Source of the DNA: Aureimonas sp. AU12
GTDB taxonomy: Bacteria > Pseudomonadota > Alphaproteobacteria > Rhizobiales > Rhizobiaceae
Reading direction: 5' to 3'
DNA: 64,000 bases
Assembly (NCBI RefSeq): GCF_001463705.1
Contig: NZ_BBWH01000020.1
Location: 96,125 to 160,124, forward strand
This document shows, in pieces, positions 57,467 to 64,000 of this stretch. Each line of letters begins with the position of its first letter. Within the stretch, counting starts at the first letter, position 1. The notes under the pieces were generated by a model, which was given only the letters and a program-made list of their open reading frames with translations, had not been told where the DNA came from and made no database searches. Both the position numbers and the translations under genes were made by a program.

Positions 57467-59791
57467 TCAGACCCTCATCTGGACTTTTCGGAGCCGGAAG
57501 GCCTTCGTCGGCTTGGCCGCCACCACCAGTTTCGTGCCCGTCCAGTCCCACTGCATCCCGTAATAGGGATCGCTATTGTCGATCAGATCGCGGTAGCGGT
57601 TTTCGAATAGCGCGGTATCCTCGGGATGATCGAGGCTCTTGGCATCCGTTCGCGTCACCGACTCGTAATGGACGGCGAGAACGCTGCCGACATAGGTCGA
57701 GTGATAGCCGAGCTCGCCGATGCGAAGGCAGAGATCGGTGTCGTTGAAGCCGACGGCCAGTTGCTCGTCGAAGCCGCCGACCGCCTCGAACAGGCTGACG
57801 GGAACGATCATCAGCGCGGCCGTGACGGCGCTGTAGTCCCGCGTCGCGACGAGGGACGACAGATGGCCCGGCGAACGGATGTCGCCCCCCGGCTGCATCA
57901 GTTCCTCGAACCGGTGCGAGTGATCGGCGGCGCCCGTCAGTCCGACGACCACGCCGCCATGCTGCACCCGGCCGTCAGGATACTGGAGACAGCAGCCGAC
58001 GACGCCGACGTCGCCCCACGAGAACTGCTCGATCATGCGATCGAGCCAGTCGTCCGTCACGATCTCGATGTCGTTGTTCATGAAGACGATGTGCGTGTAG
58101 TGGCTGCCCGGCAGGATCCGGCGCAAGGCGGCGTTGTTGATCTCCGGATAGTTCCAGGGACCGCTGTGAGGCACGACGCGGATGTGCCCCGCGCCCTCCT
58201 GCTCCTCGAGGTAGGCGAGCGTCGCCGGATCCGTGCTTTCGTGATCGATGACGTGGATGTCGGCCGAGATCCGGTTCTTGGCGGCCCGCTCGACGATCGA
58301 CCGGACGCAGGCGCTGAGGATCTCCTTGCCGTTCTTCGTGGGAATGACGATCGCGGCCTTGGCCGAAGCCGGCAGGGGCGGCCGCACGTCCAGCTCGTTG
58401 AAGTTGATGCCGGGCTCGACCTCGAACGACGTCCAGTCGCGCGTCTGCCTGAGATAGGCGACGACCGCCGCGCGCGTATTGCCCAGAACCTGGCTGCTAC
58501 CGACATGGCCAAGGCTTGCCGCATGCGTGCGCCAGAAATAGAGGACCAGCGGAATCTGCACGACCGAACGGGCCTTGGCGATGCAGCGCAGGAAGAACTC
58601 GACATCGTGCGAGATCCGCATCGTCTCGTTCAGGAGCCCAGCATCCAGCGCCAGCGAGCGACGAATGAAGATGGGATGCACGATGTAGGGGTGACTGAGA
58701 TAGTGCCGGATATCGAATCGGCCGCGCGTCGCGATCGAGATCACGGCCGTCATGTCTTCGTCGACGATCGCCTCGTCGGCGTAGAGGATATCGGCCGGTT
58801 CGTTGGCGGTGGCGGCGCGGAAGGCTTCGACGAAGTGCGTCTCGATCACGTCGTCGTGGTCGACCACGACCACGTACTCGCCGGACGCCGCCCGCATTCC
58901 GGCGTTCGTCGCCGCGGAGACGCCGCGGTTGTCCGGGAGCACCACCTGGGTCGACCGATAGGCGCCGCCGGCGTTCACCGATACGAGTTCGGAGAGGTCC
59001 GGCTGCTCGCCGTCGAAGACGAACACGACCTCGAACGTCGGGTCGGTCTGTCGGTTGAGGCTGTCGACGAGCGCCAGCAGCCATCGTTCGCGGGTCCGAT
59101 AGATCGGAACGACGATGGAGAGGGACGCCGGCGAAGCGACGGGCGCGTCCAGTTGCGTCATCGCCTCGGCATTCTGGGCGGCGACCTTGCGGATCAACGA
59201 GCCGATCCGCATCGCGATCATGGTGTTGGGCAGCGTGCTGGTGGGATTGATGACGTCGAGGATGCGGCGTTGCACCTCGAGCACGCCCCCGTTGTTCAGC
59301 CCTTCCCATCCCGACATCAGATCCCGAGCGATGACGCCCGGCGACAGCGCGCGCCGCTTCAGGCCTCGCCAACCGCGTCCCAGTCGCCAGCGGGTCGTCG
59401 ATATGCGGCGAAGGCTGCAGGCGCCGACACGCAACAGCGGCTTGCCGTCGCCGAGCAGCGTCAGGGTCATCGCCGTGGCGTCGCCGAGGAGGACGAAATA
59501 GACGTGGAGCCGGTCATCCCTCGCCTCGACCGTCACGCGCAGCGGACCGAAGGCTCCGCCTCGTTCCACGGTGGCCTGGGCGTAGGCCAGAATGCTGCCG
59601 GCATCCGGCGTGTCGATCGTCAGTTCGTACAATCCGTACGGGAGGTTGGCCGGGAAGGATTCCACCTTGAGTTCCGGATCGAGATGCCAGCCCCCGAACA
59701 CCGTGAAGCCCCCGGCGGCGAAGGTCTGCGTGGTCCGGTCGATGGGGGAGAAGGAAACCGGAATGGATTCAGGGTTGGGCAAACGCCGCAT
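57467..59791 (-). CDS. Large glycosyltransferase with two GT2 domains
   Basis: About 774 residues. An N-terminal beta-rich region (about 10-130) is followed by two GT-A glycosyltransferase family 2 domains. The first (about 225-450) starts SLSIVVPIYRTRERW and has VVVVDHDDVIE as DXD-type motif. The second (about 490-740) starts AAIVIPTKNGKEIL and has VFMNNDIEIV and an ED-like GFNDTDLCLRI. Two catalytic centres suggest a polymer or alternating linkage, as in O-antigen or capsule synthesis. The start at 59791 was preferred to ATGs at 59872 and 59863 because the extra codons are atypical (TTA, AGG, ACA). Confidence 0.82.
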   Translation of the reverse strand: MRRLPNPESIPVSFSPIDRTTQTFAAGGFTVFGGWHLDPELKVESFPANLPYGLYELTIDTPDAGSILAYAQATVERGGAFGPLRVTVEARDDRLHVYFVLLGDATAMTLTLLGDGKPLLRVGACSLRRISTTRWRLGRGWRGLKRRALSPGVIARDLMSGWEGLNNGGVLEVQRRILDVINPTSTLPNTMIAMRIGSLIRKVAAQNAEAMTQLDAPVASPASLSIVVPIYRTRERWLLALVDSLNRQTDPTFEVVFVFDGEQPDLSELVSVNAGGAYRSTQVVLPDNRGVSAATNAGMRAASGEYVVVVDHDDVIETHFVEAFRAATANEPADILYADEAIVDEDMTAVISIATRGRFDIRHYLSHPYIVHPIFIRRSLALDAGLLNETMRISHDVEFFLRCIAKARSVVQIPLVLYFWRTHAASLGHVGSSQVLGNTRAAVVAYLRQTRDWTSFEVEPGINFNELDVRPPLPASAKAAIVIPTKNGKEILSACVRSIVERAAKNRISADIHVIDHESTDPATLAYLEEQEGAGHIRVVPHSGPWNYPEINNAALRRILPGSHYTHIVFMNNDIEIVTDDWLDRMIEQFSWGDVGVVGCCLQYPDGRVQHGGVVVGLTGAADHSHRFEELMQPGGDIRSPGHLSSLVATRDYSAVTAALMIVPVSLFEAVGGFDEQLAVGFNDTDLCLRIGELGYHSTYVGSVLAVHYESVTRTDAKSLDHPEDTALFENRYRDLIDNSDPYYGMQWDWTGTKLVVAAKPTKAFRLRKVQMRV

Positions 59792-60404
59792 CCTCAAGCT
59801 CGTGTGCCGCGATCGGCGACGGTCGGGTGTTGGCGAGACCCTTAATGCCTCGGAGAACGGCATGGAAGGCAAGTCGACACGAGATAGAGGAAGGTCAGAG
59901 CGGAGCGAACGGTCTTGTCTCGAGGTCGAGACTTGCCGAAACGTCGCTCAAGCTCGATGAAACCGTTCGGCACAGGCCCTGTGTCGAGCCCCTCCATCGG
60001 AATGCTTCACCCTGATGCGGGGCTTCGCGAGCCTGATGGGGGCTCGGCACAATGACCTCATGCCAAGGCATGCTCGCCCGAACCGACGCGTCCGACCTCA
60101 AGTGTCCTTGGACATGATCTTGCGGAACTGGCCGACGAGACTGTTCAAGGCTTTGGGACAACGACATCGTCGTGGTCGGTGCCGATGGAGTGCGAGAGCC
60201 AGTCGTCGCGCAGGAGCAACCACGCGTTTCGATAGAGTCTAATGGGAGAAGGCCGGCATGATGTCGGCAAGCGCGACGGCCTGCCCGTCATGTCCACCCC
60301 AGGCTGGCCCCGCCAGGCCTTCGTTTCGTCATGTCTCACCCGAAAGGATCGTACTGTCCCTCGAGTGACCTGCCTTGCCAGCTTCATATGATGGAAGAGT
60401 CGAA
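59792..60404. other. About 600 bases without a recognised gene
   Basis: This lies between the glycosyltransferase start and tRNA-Val. GC content and codon-like structure are lower than in the flanks. Several short open frames exist on both strands with no ribosome site or known motif. It could be decayed coding sequence, an insertion scar beside the tRNA, or simply promoter space. Confidence 0.45.
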
Positions 60405-60479
<75 letters not shown>

Positions 60480-60563
60480 ATTCGACGAAGGCGGATAGAC
60501 CACAGAGGCCGCAGGGGGTCAAGTGATTCCCTGCGCCTTTTCTGGGGTCCCCGCCCGAAAAGT

Positions 60564-60929
60564 TCAGGCGGCGTCCTGGAGCATCTTGCCGACCTCTTCC
60601 ACGAGCTCGCGCAGGTGGAAAGGCTTCGACAGGATCTTGGCGTCCTTCGGAGCCTTGGAGTCGGGATTGAGCGCCACGGCGGCAAAGCCGGTGATGAACA
60701 TGACCTTCAGGTCGGGGTCGAGCTCTGTGGCGCGGCGCGCCAGTTCGATGCCGTCCATCTCGGGCATCACGATATCGGTGAGGAGGAGCGAGAAGGGCTC
60801 TTCGCGCAGCCGCTCGTAGGCGGAGCCGCCGTTGTCGTAGGCGGTCACCTCGTATCCCGCCTTCTCCAGCGCCTTCGCCAGGAACCGGCGCATGTCGTTG
60901 TCGTCTTCGGCGAGGAGAATCTTGTACAT
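60564..60929 (-). CDS. cpdR: Single-domain response regulator CpdR
   Basis: A 121-residue receiver with no output domain. Acidic pocket EDD (8-10), phospho-acceptor D52 in LLTDIVMPEMDG, and K in ILSKPFHLRELVEEV. Sequence, length and place beside an N-formylglutamate amidohydrolase and hisN match rhizobial CpdR. Unphosphorylated CpdR primes ClpXP for cell-cycle proteolysis (for example CtrA) downstream of the CckA-ChpT relay. Confidence 0.92.
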   Translation of the reverse strand: MYKILLAEDDNDMRRFLAKALEKAGYEVTAYDNGGSAYERLREEPFSLLLTDIVMPEMDGIELARRATELDPDLKVMFITGFAAVALNPDSKAPKDAKILSKPFHLRELVEEVGKMLQDAA

Positions 60930-61066
60930 CCGTCAGCACCTGTCTTCCGGCGCCGCAGCAAGAATGCGGCAAAATGATCGGTCGGGATGATCCTTTTATC
61001 AGATTGCTTAAACAAGGGCTAAATGGAATGTTCGGGAGGCAGAACGGGCCTAGTTTCCCCCCGAGC

Positions 61067-61996
61067 ATGGTCAAGAATTCGGAAGCGAGGACGTTGCAGA
61101 CCGCCATTCCCAACCTCGAGACGGCAGCCGGCCCCTGTCCCGCCTTCGAGATCGTCGAGCCCACGCGCCAGAGCGTGCCCTTCGTCTTCTGCTCGCCGCA
61201 CAGCGGGCGCGCCTATCCGAAGGCCTTCCTCGAAGCCTCTCGCCTCGGGTCGTCGGCGATCCGGCGCTCGGAAGACCTCTTCGTCGACCAGCTCTTCGAC
61301 TTCGTACCCTCGCTCGGCGCGCCGATGCTGACGGCGCGCTTTCCTCGCGCCTTTCTCGACGTGAACCGCGAGCCCTACGAGCTCGACCCCGCCATGTTCT
61401 CTGGCCCGCTGCCGGACTGCGCCAACTCCGCCTCTGTGCGCGTCGCCGGCGGGCTCGGCACCATCCCGCGCATCGTCGCCGAGCGTGAGGAGATCTACCG
61501 CGCCAAGCTCTCGCCGGACGAGGTCGCGGCGCGCATCGAGGGCATCTACTTCCCGTTCCACGAGGCGCTGGAGGCGCTGGTCGAGGCGACGCGCCGCCGC
61601 TTCGGCTTCGCCATCCTCGTCGACTGCCACTCGATGCCCTCCTCGGTGCGCACGCTGCCGGGCGGGCGCCGGGCCGACATCGTGGTGGGCGACCGGTTCG
61701 GGACGAGCGCAGCGCCCGCCTATGTCGCGATGGCGACGCAGCGGCTGACCGCTCTCGGCCTCGATGTGACCCGCAACAAGCCCTATGCCGGCGGCTTCAT
61801 CACCGAGCGCTACGGGCGTCCGCGCCGCGGCGTCCACGCGATCCAGATCGAGATCAATCGCGGCCTCTATGCCGACGAGGAGAACTTCCTGCCGCATGCC
61901 GGCTTCGAGCCGCTGCGCCGGCGCATGTGGTCCTTCGTGCAGCTCTTCGCAGCCGAGGTCGATGCCGAGCTCGACCGGCCTGCCGCGGCCGAATAG
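61067..61996 (+). CDS. N-formylglutamate amidohydrolase family protein
   Basis: About 309 residues. Family marks: PFVFCSPHSGRAYP, LFVDQLFDFVP, FLDVNREPYELDP, ILVDCHSMPS, YGRPRRGVHAIQIEINRGLY. The metal ligands are expected among the conserved His and Asp/Glu. The enzyme hydrolyses N-formyl-L-glutamate in histidine breakdown, but here it is not beside hut genes, so the physiological substrate is open. Start uncertain: 61067, 61028 or 60974. Confidence 0.85.
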   Translation: MVKNSEARTLQTAIPNLETAAGPCPAFEIVEPTRQSVPFVFCSPHSGRAYPKAFLEASRLGSSAIRRSEDLFVDQLFDFVPSLGAPMLTARFPRAFLDVNREPYELDPAMFSGPLPDCANSASVRVAGGLGTIPRIVAEREEIYRAKLSPDEVAARIEGIYFPFHEALEALVEATRRRFGFAILVDCHSMPSSVRTLPGGRRADIVVGDRFGTSAAPAYVAMATQRLTALGLDVTRNKPYAGGFITERYGRPRRGVHAIQIEINRGLYADEENFLPHAGFEPLRRRMWSFVQLFAAEVDAELDRPAAAE

Positions 61997-62096
61997 CGCG
62001 GTCCGCCTCGTTCTGGCCTAGACCAGTGGCTGGTCTCGCCGGACAGAGTGGTTCATAGAACCCGCACCCGCCACCCGTTCGAGGACCTTGTCGACG

Positions 62097-62879
62097 ATGA
62101 CGCTGCCCGACGCCGAATTCCTGTTTCGCCTTGCCGACGCGGCAGCTGCCGAGACCCTGCCGCGGTTTCGCTCGAAGCTTCTCGTCGACAACAAGCCGAA
62201 GGAAGGCTTCACCTTCGATCCCGTCACCGAGGCCGACCGCGAGGCGGAAAAGGCGATCCGCCGCGTCATCGGCGAGCATTATCCCGACCATGCCATTCTC
62301 GGTGAGGAGTTCGGCCGTTCGGGCGAGGGCGACCTCCTCTGGGTGATCGATCCCGTCGACGGCACGCGGCCCTTCATCTGCGGCATTCCCGTCTGGGGCA
62401 CGCTCATCGGCCTGACGGTGAAGGGGCGCGCCGAGATCGGCATCATGAGCCAGCCTTTCACCGGCGAGCGCTTCTACGCCACGCCCGAGGGCGCCTTCGG
62501 CGAGGGGCCGCACACCGGCCGCTATCCGCTGAAGGTGCGTGACATCGGCGAGTTGGGCGATGCCACGCTGTTCTCCTCGGCGCCGGAACTCTTCCGCGGA
62601 GCCTTGAAGGACCGGTTCCAGACGCTGGTCGACGCCGTGCGGCTGACGCGCTTCGGCTGCGATTGCTACGCCTTCTCGATGCTGGCAGCCGGCCATGTCG
62701 ACATCTGCGTGGAGCCGGGCCTGCAGCCCTACGACATCGTGGCGCTGACGCCGATCGTGGAGCGCGCCGGCGGCGTCATCACGACCTTCTCGGGCGATCG
62801 GCCGGAAGACGGCGGCGACGTGATCGCGGCGGCGACGCCGAAGCTGCATGAGGCGGCGCTGCGCATCCTCAACGGCTAA
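62097..62879 (+). CDS. hisN: Histidinol-phosphatase HisN (inositol monophosphatase family)
   Basis: A 260-residue Mg-dependent phosphatase. Metal ligands are E70 and E71 in ILGEEFG, D85 and D88 in VIDPVDGTRPF, and the later D in GLQPYDIVALTPI. The RPFICG variant after DGT and the overall wording match the rhizobial HisN group, which performs the penultimate step of histidine synthesis. ATG at 62097 is ten bases after GAGGAC; a TTG at 62088 is too close to that site. Confidence 0.9.
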   Translation: MTLPDAEFLFRLADAAAAETLPRFRSKLLVDNKPKEGFTFDPVTEADREAEKAIRRVIGEHYPDHAILGEEFGRSGEGDLLWVIDPVDGTRPFICGIPVWGTLIGLTVKGRAEIGIMSQPFTGERFYATPEGAFGEGPHTGRYPLKVRDIGELGDATLFSSAPELFRGALKDRFQTLVDAVRLTRFGCDCYAFSMLAAGHVDICVEPGLQPYDIVALTPIVERAGGVITTFSGDRPEDGGDVIAAATPKLHEAALRILNG

Positions 62880-62898
62880 AGCGTCGGCGGCGCGCTCG

Positions 62899-63954
62899 TC
62901 AGAGCTCGGTGAGCGCATCCTCGACGGCCGCGACCTCGGCCGGCAGCGGTTCGGCCGAGCGCACGGGCAGGCTTGAGCCGACGAAGCTCTCGAAGGCGGC
63001 GAGCACAGGCTCGCGAAACCGGTCGGCCTCCTGCAGCAGTTCGTGCCGGGCGCCGGGTACGTCGATATGGTGGCCCGAGCGCATGCGCCAGGCAAGACGC
63101 GCCGCCGCCGGGCTCGACACGATGCGGTCCGTGCCGGCGGTGACAATGAGCGTCGGCAGGCGCATCGCCGCCACCACGTCGGATCGGTCGATCCGCTCCA
63201 TCGCCCGCAGCATCGCTCGCAGCCAGGACGCCGAGAGCGCCCGCACGAGAAGGTCGGGCGCGGCCGCCTCGATCGCCCGGTTGCGCTCGAAGCGGCGGCG
63301 ATCCGTGGTCAGCGGATTGTCGGCGAGCGTCGTGCCCCGCCCGGCGGTGCGGGCGCGGCGCACGGGGAGCGTGCCGAGGCCGGTCCAGTGGAGGAGGCCG
63401 GCGGCGACGCGCATGAGGCGGTGCGTTCCCGGCGAACCCGGCAGTGCGACGAGCGGCGTGGTCAGCACCATGCGCTCGACCGAACCGGCGAGGCGGTCCG
63501 TCGCCTCCAGCGCCACGAGGGCCCCCATCGAATGGGCGAGGATTGCATAGGGACCGGGACAGCGGGCGAGCACGAAGGCGCGCAGCACCTCGTCGAGATC
63601 CTCCAGGAAGACCCGCATCGACGGGACATGGCCGACCGAGGCGAGGGACGCGAGGCGACCTGAACGGCCCTGGCCGCGCCAGTCAAAGGTCGCCACCGCG
63701 AAGCCGCGCCGGTTGAGATCGCGCATCGTTTCGAAGTATTTCTCGATCGCCTCGTTGCGCCCCTGCAGGAGCAGCACCGTGCCGCGCACCGGGCCGTCGC
63801 CCTCGCCGGGCGCGAGGGCGCAGCGCAGCCGGTGTCCCGCGCCGACGGGCAGGAACGACACGGCGAGGCCGACGGGCGCGGGATTGTCGGGGGTCGAGAC
63901 GAAGCTCGGTTCGGGATCGGTGGTCAAGGCGAGGCTTTCCGCTTCCCGCCCCAT
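62899..63954 (-). CDS. Alpha/beta hydrolase, lysophospholipase-like (PldB family)
   Basis: A 351-residue serine hydrolase. The core has LLLQGRNEAIEKYFETMRDL, DWRGQGRSGR, nucleophile S142 in LAHSMGALVAL, an Asp in LIVTAGTDRIV and a late His in GARHELLQE. Monoacylglycerol lipases and lysophospholipase L2 share this layout. No signal peptide. It converges with hisN, 19 bases apart. The substrate is likely a lyso- or monoacyl lipid. Confidence 0.87.
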   Translation of the reverse strand: MGREAESLALTTDPEPSFVSTPDNPAPVGLAVSFLPVGAGHRLRCALAPGEGDGPVRGTVLLLQGRNEAIEKYFETMRDLNRRGFAVATFDWRGQGRSGRLASLASVGHVPSMRVFLEDLDEVLRAFVLARCPGPYAILAHSMGALVALEATDRLAGSVERMVLTTPLVALPGSPGTHRLMRVAAGLLHWTGLGTLPVRRARTAGRGTTLADNPLTTDRRRFERNRAIEAAAPDLLVRALSASWLRAMLRAMERIDRSDVVAAMRLPTLIVTAGTDRIVSSPAAARLAWRMRSGHHIDVPGARHELLQEADRFREPVLAAFESFVGSSLPVRSAEPLPAEVAAVEDALTEL

Positions 63955-64000
63955 GAGCCTGCCGATCGCAGCCGCTGGACGGATGGATCCTGTCCTAGCC

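Noticed and set aside
62020..62036. AGACCAG/CTGGTCT hairpin as terminator of the amidohydrolase gene
   Set aside because: Only seven base pairs, three-base loop and no T-tract; it may be chance.

Overview
The window is a high-GC, gene-dense piece of an alphaproteobacterial genome, most likely from Hyphomicrobiales (Rhizobiales), perhaps a plant- or surface-associated Aurantimonadaceae-like strain. This is inferred from the cpdR/hisN/N-formylglutamate-amidohydrolase neighbourhood, the attFGH-like cluster, a host-attachment family protein, DUF6481 and GlsB proteins, and the sugar-pathway content. No IS element, phage or CRISPR array was seen. Coding density and third-position GC are even across the window, so it reads as ordinary chromosome with a few accessory blocks.

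Region 1 (1-13.5 kb) is a nearly complete D-apiose/D-apionate catabolic cluster. It holds a pentose-type ABC importer (substrate-binding protein, DUF2291 lipoprotein, double ATPase, permease). It also holds D-apiose dehydrogenase (Gfo/Idh/MocA), D-apionate lactonase, D-apionate oxidoisomerase, a DUF1537 kinase and a RuBisCO-like protein that would act on 3-oxo-isoapionate 4-phosphate. A NanR-like GntR/FCD regulator is divergent from the RuBisCO-like gene. GGTAT half-sites lie in the divergent promoter and again upstream of the transporter gene. An iron-type alcohol dehydrogenase at the left edge has no obvious step in the known route.

Region 2 (13.8-22.5 kb) is a signalling block. It contains a soluble kinase with an N-terminal receiver and DUF3369, an OmpR-type regulator, a membrane histidine kinase with a very large periplasmic domain, and an oligopeptide-type binding protein whose start overlaps the kinase stop. 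A second, convergent binding protein follows. No permease or ATPase accompanies either one.

Region 3 (22.7-39.5 kb) is mixed housekeeping and accessory. It holds epmB-epmA divergent from efp (elongation factor P and its lysylation enzymes), an SMR efflux protein with a TetR regulator, several small stress or unknown proteins, membrane proteins (EamA, DUF2189, YihY), and a GMC oxidoreductase coupled to an unusual alpha/beta-hydrolase::gluconate-dehydrogenase-subunit-3 fusion. A class II photolyase and a PAS-GGDEF protein with a ruined GGDEF motif close the region.

Region 4 (39.7-44.5 kb) is an attFGH-like set: LolD-type ATPase, FtsX-type permease and a lipocalin/AttH protein, followed by a small basic protein. 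Region 5 (44.6-56.4 kb) is a type II secretion system in two divergent operons: gspD-prepilin peptidase-gspF-G-H-I-J-K leftward and gspE-L-M-C rightward. Region 6 (56.4-64 kb) holds a Tat-exported ferritin-like protein, a two-domain glycosyltransferase, tRNA-Val(GAC), cpdR, an N-formylglutamate amidohydrolase, hisN and a lysophospholipase-like hydrolase.

The most interesting items are the apiose cluster with its predicted regulon, the binding-protein/two-kinase signalling unit, and the hydrolase::dehydrogenase-subunit fusion.
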